A program made the position numbers and the translations under genes. A DNA stretch of 64,000 nucleotides from Luteipulveratus halotolerans. Lineage in GTDB: Bacteria > Actinomycetota > Actinomycetes > Actinomycetales > Dermatophilaceae. This document shows, in pieces, positions 32,851 to 40,985 of this stretch (positions are counted from its first letter, which is position 1; each line of letters opens with the position of its first letter). The notes below the pieces were generated by a model. That model made no database searches. It was not told the DNA's origin and worked only from the letters and a program-made list of their open reading frames with translations. The stretch is from assembly GCF_001247745.1 (NCBI RefSeq), contig NZ_LAIR01000002.1, forward strand, positions 3,596,001-3,660,000, written 5' to 3'.

Positions 32851-33450
32851 ATGACCCGGATCGAGCCCAAGGCCGCCCTGCACCAGTACCTGCGCGAGTC
32901 GCGCGACGCCGTCCGCTGGAAGGTCGACGGCCTGTCCGAGTACGACGTACGCCGACCGCTCACCCCGACCGGAACCAACCTGCTCGGCATGGTCAAGCAC
33001 CTGACGATGTGTGAGGCGGGATACTTCGGCGACACGTTCGAGCGGCCGTTCGCCGACAAGCCGACGTGGTGGGACGACGACGATGACCCACAGGCCGACT
33101 GGTGGGCCACGCCCGAGGAGTCGCGCGCCGACATCCTCGACCTGTACGAGCGGGTCACCGCCCACGCCGACGCCACGATCGAGGCACTCCCGCTCGATGC
33201 GCCGGGGCACGTGCCGTGGTGGGGCTCCGGCGGCGACGTGACGCTCCAGCAGGTGCTCGTCCACATGGTCGCCGAGGTCGCCCGCCACGCCGGCCAGGTC
33301 GACGTGCTCCGCGAAGGCATCGACGGGCGTACCGGCATGGAGGAGGACAGCACCAACGTGCCCGAGTACGACGAGGCCACGTGGGCGGCGTACCGCGACA
33401 AGGTCGAGCAGGCCGCCCGCACCGCCGCCGCGTTGGTCGACCAGGCGTAG
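32851..33450 (+). CDS. DinB-fold protein (DUF664)
   Basis: DinB/mycothiol-transferase-fold protein of 199 aa: GTNLLGMVKHLTMCEAGYFG with its histidine, and LVHMVAEVARHAGQVDVLRE in the C-terminal helix. An acidic insert (DKPTWWDDDDDPQAD) lies in the middle. It is followed by a 605-base stretch made of repeats. Role unknown. Confidence 0.85.
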   Translation: MTRIEPKAALHQYLRESRDAVRWKVDGLSEYDVRRPLTPTGTNLLGMVKHLTMCEAGYFGDTFERPFADKPTWWDDDDDPQADWWATPEESRADILDLYERVTAHADATIEALPLDAPGHVPWWGSGGDVTLQQVLVHMVAEVARHAGQVDVLREGIDGRTGMEEDSTNVPEYDEATWAAYRDKVEQAARTAAALVDQA

Positions 33451-33458
33451 CCGCACAA

Positions 33459-33621
33459 CCGCTGGTCGAGTAGGCGGAGCCCGTACAACCGCTGGTCGAG
33501 TAGGGCCGGAGCGCTAGCGGAGGCCCGTATCGAGACCACCGGGCCGCGGTCACCTGGTCTCGATACGGCTCGCCCTGGGGGGCTCGCCTACTCGACCAGC
33601 GCGGTTGGGCTCGACCAGCGG
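33459..33621. repeat. Mosaic inverted repeat, compound copy
   Basis: Two left arms in tandem (GCTGGTCGAGTAGGCGGAGC, then GCTGGTCGAGTAGGGCCGGA) and a full right arm ending CTCGCCTACTCGACCAGCG, with an extra CTCGACCAGCGG end. The whole gap from 33451 to 34055 consists of this element, a hairpin at 33665 and the copy at 33771; no gene is present. Confidence 0.85.
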
Positions 33622-33664
33622 CGGGGTCAGGTCCGGCGCGGCAAGGGGGGGGGTCGGAGCACGC

Positions 33665-33727
33665 TGTGCACTGGTTCGTGTGGTGAACCACGTCGTCGCG
33701 CCGGCGCATGAGGCGAACCAGTGCACA
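33665..33727. repeat. Long hairpin, GTGTGCACTGGTTCG family, copy 2
   Basis: TGTGCACTGGTTCG (33665-33678) and its exact complement at 33714-33727; the loop region keeps part of the GTGGTGAACCAC inner stem. Same core as the hairpin at 18325. It is preceded by a run of nine G at 33645-33653. Confidence 0.75.
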
Positions 33728-33770
33728 CACCGCACCGAACCAGGTCGGCGCACGGCGCTCCGGACAACGC

Positions 33771-34012
33771 CCGCTGGTCGACTAGGCGGAGCCCGCACAA
33801 CCGCTGGTCGAGTAGGGCCGGAGCGCCGAACAACCGCTGGTCGAGTAGGGCCGGAGCGCTAGCGGAGGCCCGTATCGAGACCAACGGGCCGCGGTCACCT
33901 GGTCTCGATACGGCTCGCCCTGGGGGGCTCGCCTACTCGACCGGCGAGGTCGGGGCTCGCCTACTCGACCGGCGATGTCGGGGCTCGCGTACTCGACCTG
34001 CTCGACCAGCGG
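33771..34012. repeat. Mosaic inverted repeat, expanded copy
   Basis: Three successive left arms (CCGCTGGTCGAGTAGGGCCG type) and one right arm followed by three repeats of GGCTCGCSTACTCGACC. The copy ends 43 bases before the methyltransferase ATG. Arm number clearly varies between loci, suggesting slippage or recombination between arms. Confidence 0.85.
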
Positions 34013-34055
34013 GTTCGGGTCGCGCTGTCGGTGGGTGGCTCTAGCGTCACCGGCC

Positions 34056-34700
34056 ATGGACGCGCGGACCCAAGAGCTGAGTGACGCCCACGACGTGCTG
34101 GCCGAGTTCTACGCCGAGCGGCTCGCCGGCGCGCTCGAGCAGATGCCGGTCGAGCAGGCGGTGCTCGGGCTGTTCGCTCGGCTCGTCCGCGAGTCCGGGC
34201 TCGGAGTCGAGGTGGCCGACATCGGTTGCGGCACAGGCAGACTCGCGCCGTTCCTCACCGCGCACGGCCTCTCGCCGCGCGGGCTCGATCTGTCGCCCGA
34301 GATGATCACGGTCGCCCGGCGCGACCAACCCGGGTTCACGTTCGAGCAGGGAGACGTGCGGGCGCTGCCGTACGCCGACGCCTCCCTCGGGGGCGCGCTC
34401 GGCTGGTACTCGCTGATGTATCTCACGCCCGACGACCGAGCCGTGGCGTTCGGTGAGCTCGCGCGGGTGGTCAAGCCGGGCGGTCACCTCGCGATGGCGT
34501 ACAAGATGGGCGACGACTCGCAGCGTCGTGGGGGCAGAACGGTCAACCTCGGCGTCGAGTTCGACATCTGGTGGCACTCGGCCGACGAGGTCGCGGGCCG
34601 GCTCGACGCGGCCGGCTTCGAGGTCGAGTTCGCCGGCCGGGTCCCGCAGAGCGAGGAGTGGCCCCAGCCGCAGGGGTACGCCGTCGCCCGCCGCCGCTGA
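34056..34700 (+). CDS. Class I SAM-dependent methyltransferase
   Basis: Small-molecule methyltransferase of 214 aa. Motif I is VADIGCGTGRL; then GLDLSPEMITVARR (motif post I), GDVRALPYADASLGG (motif II) and LARVVKPGGHLAMAYK (motif III). The C-terminal FDIWWHSADEVAGRLDAAGF resembles ubiquinone/menaquinone-type methyltransferases, but the acceptor is unknown. ATG 34056 is 43 bases after the repeat block. Confidence 0.88.
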   Translation: MDARTQELSDAHDVLAEFYAERLAGALEQMPVEQAVLGLFARLVRESGLGVEVADIGCGTGRLAPFLTAHGLSPRGLDLSPEMITVARRDQPGFTFEQGDVRALPYADASLGGALGWYSLMYLTPDDRAVAFGELARVVKPGGHLAMAYKMGDDSQRRGGRTVNLGVEFDIWWHSADEVAGRLDAAGFEVEFAGRVPQSEEWPQPQGYAVARRR

Positions 34701-34707
34701 CGTCGCT

Positions 34708-34832
34708 CCCACCCCTGCCGCACCCTGTGACGAAGCGAGAGCACCAGCTCACGACTCCTCACAGGGTGGGAGCCCACCCCTGCCGCACCCTGTGACGAAG
34801 CGAGAGCACCACCTCACGACTCCTCACATCGT
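34708..34832. repeat. Tandem 65-bp unit with CACCCTGTGA hairpin
   Basis: Two direct copies of a 65-bp unit (from 34708 and from 34773, each starting CCCACCCCTGCCGCACCCTG). In the first, CACCCTGTGA (34721-34730) and TCACAGGGTG (34759-34768) form a perfect stem; the second copy has lost its 3' arm. Both carry the word GACGAAGCGAGAGCACC. No coding potential. Confidence 0.75.
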
Positions 34833-34873
34833 GCGCACCCGGGCCCACGCCGCCCACGCCTAGCCTGGCAGCC

Positions 34874-35527
34874 ATGGACCTGTTCACGCAGACCTGGGAC
34901 GACCTCCGGAGGGCCGTAGCCGCGCTGCCCGCCGACGCATTCACCCAGCCGTCGGGATGCGCGGGCTGGCTCGTCCGAGACCTCGTCTGCCACCTGGTGA
35001 TCGACGCGCAGGACGTGCTCATCACGCTCGCCACCCCGACCGATGAGGCGCCCACGCGCGACGCCGCGTCGTACTGGGCGGTGTCCGACACGGTCGATGC
35101 CGACGACCCGCTGGCCGCGCTGACCGTGAGGCTCGCGGCGGCGTACGAGGACCCGTCGCTGCTGACGTTCCACCTCGACGACGTCGGCTCGGCCGCGGGC
35201 CGCGCCGCGACGCTCGCCGATCCCGCCACGCGCGTACGCACCCAAGGCTTCGTGCTGACCACGGGCGACTACCTGTCGGCGTACGTGCTGGAGTGGACGC
35301 TGCACCACCTCGACCTCATCGCTCATCTGCCGGGCCAGGCCGGGCCGTCCGACGAGGGGCTGGCCGCGACGCGAGCCCTGCTCGAACGCATCGTCGGCGA
35401 GCCGTTCCCCGCCTCACTGCCCGACGCCGACGTCCTGCTGCTCGGCACCGGTCGTCGTACGCCCACTGCCGACGAGGCCTCCACGCTGGGCGCGCTCACC
35501 GACCGGCTCCCTCTCGTCCTCGGGTGA
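34874..35527 (+). CDS. Maleylpyruvate isomerase N-terminal-domain protein (DinB fold)
   Basis: Protein of 217 aa in the mycothiol-dependent maleylpyruvate isomerase/MDMPI_N family: QPSGCAGWLVRDLVCHLVIDAQDV and YVLEWTLHHLDLIAHL supply the metal-binding histidines. The C-terminal extension is helical. Exact reaction unknown. Its 3' 114 bases overlap the convergent EamA transporter gene. Confidence 0.84.
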   Translation: MDLFTQTWDDLRRAVAALPADAFTQPSGCAGWLVRDLVCHLVIDAQDVLITLATPTDEAPTRDAASYWAVSDTVDADDPLAALTVRLAAAYEDPSLLTFHLDDVGSAAGRAATLADPATRVRTQGFVLTTGDYLSAYVLEWTLHHLDLIAHLPGQAGPSDEGLAATRALLERIVGEPFPASLPDADVLLLGTGRRTPTADEASTLGALTDRLPLVLG

Positions 35528-36445
35528 CGACGGCCGCCCGAGTCGCACCCGCACGGCCGCCGCAGCACACACGATCACGGCCAGACCGCCGAGAACCGTT
35601 GCAGCAGTGAGGTTTTCGCCGACCAGGAGCACGGCCCACCCGATGGACAGCACCGGTTGCACGAGCTGCACCTGACTGACCTGTGCGATCGGCCCGATCG
35701 CGAGCCCGCGGTACCACGCGAAGAACCCGAGGTACATGCTCACGACGGCGAGGTACGCGAACGCCGCCCACTGCGTCGCGGTCGCCGACGGCGGGTGAGA
35801 CAGCGCGGAGCCGGCCGCGAGCCCGAGCATCACCGGCGCGCAGAGGACCAGCGCCCACGAGACGGTCTGCCAGGCGCCGAGCTCGCGCGCGAGCAGACCA
35901 CCCTCGGCGTACCCGATCGCCGCCGCGACGACGGCGCCGAACAGCAGCAGGTCCGCCCAGCCGAGGCTGCCGAACCCGCCGCCCTGCGCCCCGGCGAACC
36001 CGACCGCGACGACCGCTCCCGCACCCGCTGCTACCCAGAACGCCACCGGCGGAAGCTCGCGCCCGCGCAGCACAGCCGTGACGGCGGTTGCCGCAGGCAG
36101 CAGGCCGATCACGACGGCACCGTGCGCTGCGGGGGCCGAGGTGAGCGCGTACGAGGTGAGCATCGGGAATCCGATCACGACACCGCCACCGACGAGCGCG
36201 AGCCGAACCCACTGCCGACGAGTCGGCCTGTGCTGTCTGGTGATCGCGAGCGCCAGCGCTGCGAGCACGGCCGCCACGACGGCGCGGGCCGACCCGATGA
36301 ACAGGGGCGATAGCCCACCGACCGCGATGCGCGTGAGCGGCACGGTCAACGAGAAGGCGGCGACGCCGAGAGCGCCCCAGGCGAGGCCGGATCCGGGCGA
36401 TACCGGAGTGACGATCGAGGCAGTAGCGCTACTGTTGTCTTTCAT
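35414..36445 (-). CDS. EamA/DMT-superfamily transporter
   Basis: Drug/metabolite transporter of 343 aa with ten predicted membrane helices in two EamA repeats (LAWGALGVAAFSLTVPLTRI first; LFGAVVAAAIGYAEGGLLAR second). The membrane part ends near VLGGLAVIVCAAAAVRVRLG. The remaining roughly 40 residues are polar and antisense to the isomerase gene, probably a read-through extension after loss of an earlier stop. Its start codon overlaps that of the divergent MocR regulator, which likely controls it. The substrate may be an amino acid or amine derivative. Confidence 0.87.
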   Translation of the reverse strand: MKDNSSATASIVTPVSPGSGLAWGALGVAAFSLTVPLTRIAVGGLSPLFIGSARAVVAAVLAALALAITRQHRPTRRQWVRLALVGGGVVIGFPMLTSYALTSAPAAHGAVVIGLLPAATAVTAVLRGRELPPVAFWVAAGAGAVVAVGFAGAQGGGFGSLGWADLLLFGAVVAAAIGYAEGGLLARELGAWQTVSWALVLCAPVMLGLAAGSALSHPPSATATQWAAFAYLAVVSMYLGFFAWYRGLAIGPIAQVSQVQLVQPVLSIGWAVLLVGENLTAATVLGGLAVIVCAAAAVRVRLGRPSSPEDEREPVGERAQRGGLVGSGRTTTGAEQQDVGVGQ

Positions 36446-36458
36446 GAATGACGGTAGC
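36428..36458. promoter_or_regulatory. Symmetric divergent promoter with overlapping start codons
   Basis: GCTAC (36428-36432) and GTAGC (36454-36458) bracket the shared start CATGA. A -10-like TACTGT at 36430-36435 lies 8 bases before the MocR ATG; on the other strand TACCGT (36451-36456) lies 5 bases before the transporter ATG. Both messages would therefore begin at or next to the ATG (leaderless). Confidence 0.55.
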
Positions 36459-37850
36459 AGCAGCCGCATCGTGTCCGCGCTGCGTGACTGGATCGCGGAC
36501 GCCGCACCCGGCAGCCAGCTGCCCTCGACCCGTGCGCTCGTGTCCCATCACGGCGCGAGTCCGGTGACGGTGCAGAAGGCGATCCGTGAGCTCACCGCGC
36601 TGGGGCTGGTCGAGAGCCGCCCCGGCGTGGGCACGTTCGTGCGGGCCGTACGCACCGCTCGCCCGGCCGACTACGGCTGGCAGTCCGCTGCGCTCGGCAC
36701 ACCGCGTCACCCCGGCGCCGTGGCGTCGGCGATGCGCAGCGCGTCGCACGACACGATCCCGCTGCACTCGGGGTACCCCGACCGCGAGCTGCTGCCCGAG
36801 CGGCTCGTCCGCGCCGCCCTCACCCGAGCGGCCCGCAGTGACGCGGCGCTCACGCGTCCGCCGGTCGCCGGTCTGCCCGAGCTGCAGTCGTGGTTCGCCC
36901 GCGAGCTCGGCTCGGCAGCGCCCGCGGGCGTGAACCCGCCGCACCCGAGCGATGTCGTCGTGGTTCCCGGCAGCCAGAGCGCGCTCGGGTCGATCTTCGG
37001 CGCGCTGGCCGGCACGGACCGACCGGTGCTGATGGAGTCGCCGACCTACTGGGGCGCGATCCTCGCCGCGCGCCGCGCCGGGCTCGACGTCGTACCCGTG
37101 CCGTCCGGGCCAGCAGGGCCCGAATCCGACCAGCTGGCAAGGGCTTTCGCCGAGACGGGTGCTCGTGTGTTCTACGCCCAGCCGACCTACGCCAACCCGA
37201 CGGGCGCGCAGTGGACACCCGATCGGGCCGACGAGGTCCTCCAGGTCGTCCGTGATGCAGGCGCGTTCCTGATCGAGGACGACTGGGCCCACGAGTTCGG
37301 CATCACGACGACGGCCCGGCCCCTCGCGGCGTACGACGACGCCGGTCACGTCGTGCACCTGCGGTCGCTCACCAAGAGCGTGTCGCCGGCCATCCGCGTG
37401 GCCGCCGTGATCGCGCGCGGCCCGGCTCGTGAGCGACTGCTCGGCGACCAGGTGAGCACGTCGATGTACGTCAGCGGCCTGCTGCAGGCGGCTGCGCTCG
37501 ACGTCGTGAGCCAGCCCGCGTGGCGTACGCACCTGCGCGGTCTGCGGACCCAGCTGCGTGATTGTCGCGACCTGCTGCACCGCTGTCTCGCCGAGCACGC
37601 GCCCCGGCTGCACGTCGAGCACCTGCCGCCGGGCGGCCTCAACCTGTGGGCCCGCCTGCCCGACGGCACCGACCTGGACGCGGTGGTGCAGCGGTGCGAG
37701 CGCGGTGGCGTCCTGGTCGCGGGCGGTCACGAGTGGTTCCCCGCAGAGCCGGCGGGCTCGTACCTGCGCCTCAACTACTCCGGCCCCGACCCCGCGTCGT
37801 TCGCCGATGCGGCGCGGGTGATCGGCGCGGCGGTCGACGAGGCGGGTTGA
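36444..37850 (+). CDS. MocR-type GntR/aminotransferase regulator
   Basis: PLP-dependent regulator of 468 aa. The winged helix is at about 8-75 (IVSALRDWIADAAPGSQLPS, SHHGASPVTVQKAIRELTAL, RPGVGTFVRA). The fold-type I aminotransferase domain fills the rest, with YAQPTYANPTG, IEDDWAHEFG and the PLP lysine in RSLTKSVSPAIRVA. MocR proteins sense amino acids or amines through PLP and control divergent genes. The ATG shares two bases with the EamA start codon; GTG 36471 is a fallback. Confidence 0.9.
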   Translation: MNDGSSSRIVSALRDWIADAAPGSQLPSTRALVSHHGASPVTVQKAIRELTALGLVESRPGVGTFVRAVRTARPADYGWQSAALGTPRHPGAVASAMRSASHDTIPLHSGYPDRELLPERLVRAALTRAARSDAALTRPPVAGLPELQSWFARELGSAAPAGVNPPHPSDVVVVPGSQSALGSIFGALAGTDRPVLMESPTYWGAILAARRAGLDVVPVPSGPAGPESDQLARAFAETGARVFYAQPTYANPTGAQWTPDRADEVLQVVRDAGAFLIEDDWAHEFGITTTARPLAAYDDAGHVVHLRSLTKSVSPAIRVAAVIARGPARERLLGDQVSTSMYVSGLLQAAALDVVSQPAWRTHLRGLRTQLRDCRDLLHRCLAEHAPRLHVEHLPPGGLNLWARLPDGTDLDAVVQRCERGGVLVAGGHEWFPAEPAGSYLRLNYSGPDPASFADAARVIGAAVDEAG

Positions 37851-37865
37851 GCCGGCGCGTTCTCC

Positions 37866-37901
37866 GTGAGGAAGCGAGAGGGCGATCTCACGCTTCCTCA
37901 C
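37866..37901. repeat. Perfect 11-bp hairpin after mocR
   Basis: GTGAGGAAGCG (37866-37876) and its exact complement (37891-37901), with AGA/TCT extending inside. It is 15 bases after the MocR stop and probably terminates that transcript. It shares GTGAGGA/TCCTCAC with the hairpin at 21571. Confidence 0.6.
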
Positions 37902-37967
37902 AGGGAGGACGGCGCTGTCCACGGGATTCGGTGCGATGCTGGAGGGGTACGCCGAAGGCAGGTCGTC

Positions 37968-38450
37968 ATGAGCGAACAACCTCTCCCTTTCACCGGTCCG
38001 ATCGTGGTCGGGTTCGACGACCACGTCACCAGCCGGCGGGCGCTGCTGCAGGCGGTCGACCTCGCGGAGCGGCTGCAGGTGCACCTGCGCGTGGTGCACG
38101 TGCTCGACGCCGAGGACGTGCCGGTCGACCCCGACTCCTCTCAGTGGGACGCCGAGCGGCAACGGCACGCCGAGCAGCTGGCCCGCGACGTGCACGAGCT
38201 GGTCCGGCTCCCGGACCGGGCGTGGTCGTACGCCTCCGCCACCGGCGAGGTGTGGAAGGCGCTGACCCGCGAGGCCCACGACCTCGACGCGTGGTTGATC
38301 GTGATCGGTCAGCACACCCACGCGCACACCGTCGCGACCGCGGTCGGGCGGTTGCTGCGCGGCTCGTGGGGCGGCTCGGCGACCGACACGCTCGTCCATC
38401 ACAGCCGGCTGTCCGTGCTCGTCGTACCGCATCACGACGACGAGGCGTGA
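37968..38450 (+). CDS. Universal stress protein (UspA family)
   Basis: Single-domain Usp of 160 aa: PIVVGFDDHVTSRRALLQAV with the first Asp, LRVVHVLDAED, and a C-terminal IVIGQHTHAHTVATAVGRLL-GSWGGSATDTLVHHSRLSVLVV block that takes the place of the usual G-2x-G-9x-G(S/T) ATP loop. The Gly/Ser spacing is similar, so nucleotide binding is possible. It stands alone between a hairpin and a repeat. Confidence 0.85.
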   Translation: MSEQPLPFTGPIVVGFDDHVTSRRALLQAVDLAERLQVHLRVVHVLDAEDVPVDPDSSQWDAERQRHAEQLARDVHELVRLPDRAWSYASATGEVWKALTREAHDLDAWLIVIGQHTHAHTVATAVGRLLRGSWGGSATDTLVHHSRLSVLVVPHHDDEA

Positions 38451-38513
38451 CGGGTACGACGAGGGCCGAGCCTCCCTGTGCCGCACCGGGTTTCGAAACG
38501 GCCCTCGCCCCGT

Positions 38514-38625
38514 CCGCTGGTCGAGTAGGGCGAGGCGCTAGCCGAGCCCGTATCGAGACCAGGTGCAGTCGACCCCGTGGTCTCGATACGGCTCGCCCTG
38601 TGGGGCTCGCCTACTCGACCAGCGG
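38514..38625. repeat. Mosaic inverted repeat, complete copy
   Basis: Left arm CCGCTGGTCGAGTAGGGCGA through CCCGTATCGAGACC, short centre, right arm GGTCTCGATACGGCTCGCC through CTCGCCTACTCGACCAGCGG. It ends 5 bases before the stop codon of the aldo/keto reductase gene. Confidence 0.85.
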
Positions 38626-38630
38626 GTGGG

Positions 38631-39521
38631 TCAGGCGTTGTCGAGCTCGGCGAGGTCGTCGGCGTCGAGGGTGACGTCGCGGGCGCCGGTGTTCTCGTCG
38701 AGGTGGGCGACCGACGACGTACCGGGGATCAGCAGGATGTTGTCGGCGCGCGCGAGCAGCCAGGCCAGGCCGATCTGCGACGCCGTGGCACCACGACGCT
38801 CGGCGACCGCCTGCACGGTGGCGTTCTCGGTGACCTTGGGCATCCCGGGGAACGCGGAGCCGAGCGGGAAGAACGGCACGTACGCGACGCCCTTGTCCTG
38901 GCACAGCCCCAGCGTCACGTCGTCATCACGGTGCAGCAGGTTGTACGCGTTCTGCACGCACACCGCACCCGCCTCGATGGCCTTGGCCGACTGCTCGGTG
39001 GTGGTGTTGCTGACACCGAACGCCTCGAGCGAGCCCTCGTCGACGAGCTCCTGCATCGCGGCGAGCTGGTCGTCGAAGTCGGCGTACGCCGCCGGGTCGA
39101 CGTGGTCGGAGTGGTCGGACTCGGCACCCTCGGGACCCATGACGCGCAGGTTGACCACGGGGAGACGGTCGATGCCGAGCGTGCGCAGGTTGTCGTGGAC
39201 GCCGGCCTTGAGCTCGTGCGGGTGCTGCGCGGGCAACCAGCTGGCGTCCTCGCCCCGACGGCCACCGACCTTGGACACGATGACCAGGTCGTCGGCGTAC
39301 GGGTGGAGGGCCTCGCGGATCAGCTGGTTGGCGACGTCGGGGCCGTAGAACTGGGAGGTGTCGATGTGGTTGATGCCGAGCTCGACGACACGGCGCAGGA
39401 CGCGGATCGCCTCGTCGTGGTCGCGCGGCGGCCCGAACACTCCCGGGCCGGGCAGCTGCATGGCGCCGTAGCCGACGCGACGAACGGGGTGCCCGGCCAG
39501 GGTGAAGGTGTCTGAAGCCAT
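38631..39521 (-). CDS. Aldo/keto reductase
   Basis: NADPH-dependent oxidoreductase of 296 aa. The barrel opens VRRVGYGAMQLPGPGVFG; catalytic residues are Asp and Tyr in HIDTSQFYGPDVANQ, Lys in LVIVSKVGG, and the position usually held by His is Val-Asn (VVNLRVMG). NADPH is held by IPGTSSVAHLDENTGA. Closest to the YccK/PdxI-like oxidoreductase group. It starts at ATG 39521 and is divergent from terC, 52 bases away. Confidence 0.88.
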   Translation of the reverse strand: MASDTFTLAGHPVRRVGYGAMQLPGPGVFGPPRDHDEAIRVLRRVVELGINHIDTSQFYGPDVANQLIREALHPYADDLVIVSKVGGRRGEDASWLPAQHPHELKAGVHDNLRTLGIDRLPVVNLRVMGPEGAESDHSDHVDPAAYADFDDQLAAMQELVDEGSLEAFGVSNTTTEQSAKAIEAGAVCVQNAYNLLHRDDDVTLGLCQDKGVAYVPFFPLGSAFPGMPKVTENATVQAVAERRGATASQIGLAWLLARADNILLIPGTSSVAHLDENTGARDVTLDADDLAELDNA

Positions 39522-39573
39522 ACCTGAGACGATGTCACACAACGCCCTGCCCCTGCGATGAAGCGAGACCAAC

Positions 39574-40770
39574 ATGGACGTCCCCCTCTACGTGTGGATC
39601 CTCACGATCCTGGGCATCCTCGCGATGCTCGCGTACGACTTCCTCTTCCACACCCGCAAGGCACACGTACCCACGCTGAAGGAGGCGTCGCTGTGGTCGG
39701 CGGCGTACGTCGGCGTCGCCGTGCTGTTCGGGATCGGCGTGCTGGTGTTCGGGGGCGGGACGTACGGCGGTGAGTACTTCGCCGGGTACATCACCGAGAA
39801 GGCCCTCTCGGTCGACAACCTGTTCGTGTTCCTGATCATCATGAGCAGCTTCCGGGTGCCGCGCGAGGACCAGCAGAAGGTGCTGCTGTTCGGGATCGCG
39901 TTCGCGCTCGTCGCACGCACGGTCTTCATCTTCATCGGCGCCGCACTGATCAACCAGTTCGCCTGGGTCTTCTACCTTTTCGGCCTCATCCTGCTGCTCA
40001 CCGCGGGCAACATGCTGCGCGACGACCACGATGAGGACGATGAGAAGCAGAACATCATGGTGCGTCTCGCGCGCCGGTTCATCCACACCTCGCCGGAGTA
40101 CGACGGCGACAAGATGTTCACCCACATCGACGGCAAGCGGGTCCTCACCCCGATGCTGCTGGTGATGGTCGCCATCGGCGGCACCGACATCCTGTTCGCG
40201 CTCGACTCGATCCCGGCGATCTTCGGCCTCACGCAGAGCACGTTCATCGTGTTCACGGCGACGGCGTTCTCGCTGCTCGGCCTGCGTCAGCTGTTCTTCG
40301 TCATCGAGGGCCTGCTCGAGCGCCTCATCTACCTGTCGTACGGTCTCGCCGCGATCCTCGGGTTCATCGGCATCAAGCTGATCCTGCACGCCCTGCACGA
40401 GAACAACCTGCCGTTCATCAACGACGGCGAGCACGTCAAGGTCGTCGAGATCAGCACCGGCCTCTCGCTCGCGGTCATCATCGGCGTCCTCGCCATCACG
40501 GTCATCGCGTCGCTGTTCAGCAAGCGCGGCCGCGCCGAGACCGCGATCAGCAACGCCCGCCGGCACGCTCGCGACTACCTCGACCTCGGCTACACCACCG
40601 ACCTCGGCGAGCGCGAGCGCATCTTCGGCCTGCTGATGGCCGAGGGCCAGCAGATCCGGTCGCTCGGCCCGAAGTACAAGGCGCTCGCCGAGGAGGACCC
40701 CGAGCTGATGAGCCAGATCGAGGAGGCCAGGCGCCGGCACGACGAGGCGGGCGGTACGACGACCGTCTGA
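39574..40770 (+). CDS. TerC-family integral membrane protein
   Basis: Membrane protein of 398 aa with about nine helices. TerC/Alx signatures are FAGYITEKALSVDNLFVFL and GGTDILFALDSIPAIFGL, each with an acidic residue in the membrane that is thought to bind metal. Relatives export manganese or protect against tellurite and metal stress. A long cytoplasmic C-terminal helix (about 325-398) is charged. The 52-base leader shows no Mn riboswitch. The gene is followed by a repeat. Confidence 0.9.
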   Translation: MDVPLYVWILTILGILAMLAYDFLFHTRKAHVPTLKEASLWSAAYVGVAVLFGIGVLVFGGGTYGGEYFAGYITEKALSVDNLFVFLIIMSSFRVPREDQQKVLLFGIAFALVARTVFIFIGAALINQFAWVFYLFGLILLLTAGNMLRDDHDEDDEKQNIMVRLARRFIHTSPEYDGDKMFTHIDGKRVLTPMLLVMVAIGGTDILFALDSIPAIFGLTQSTFIVFTATAFSLLGLRQLFFVIEGLLERLIYLSYGLAAILGFIGIKLILHALHENNLPFINDGEHVKVVEISTGLSLAVIIGVLAITVIASLFSKRGRAETAISNARRHARDYLDLGYTTDLGERERIFGLLMAEGQQIRSLGPKYKALAEEDPELMSQIEEARRRHDEAGGTTTV

Positions 40771-40789
40771 GTCTCCCTCGGCGTACGGC

Positions 40790-40864
40790 GGTCTCGATAC
40801 GGCTCGCCCTGGGGGCTCGCCTACTCGACCGGCGGGTCTGGCTCGCCTACTCGACCGGCGGGGG
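40790..40864 (+). repeat. Mosaic repeat, right arm with duplicated end
   Basis: GGTCTCGATACGGCTCGCC followed by CTCGCCTACTCGACCGGCGG twice. No left arm. It lies 19 bases after the terC stop; the rest of the gap to 40985 holds nothing recognised. Confidence 0.8.
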
Positions 40865-40985
40865 CGGGGTCGTACGGCGGATTCTTGGTTGTTCTGCGCA
40901 CCGCGCGGACGCATCGTATGATCGCGCCGCGACTGTGATGCGAAGGGCAGGGGCCTCAGACCGGTCGTGCACAGGGGGTTCCACC

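Noticed and set aside
36429..38486. 685-codon minus-strand frame opposite mocR and the Usp gene
   Set aside because: No recognisable domain, and it runs antisense to two well-supported genes.
39522..39573. Manganese (yybP-ykoY) riboswitch before terC
   Set aside because: Only 52 bases separate the divergent starts, too short for the aptamer, and no matching motif is visible.
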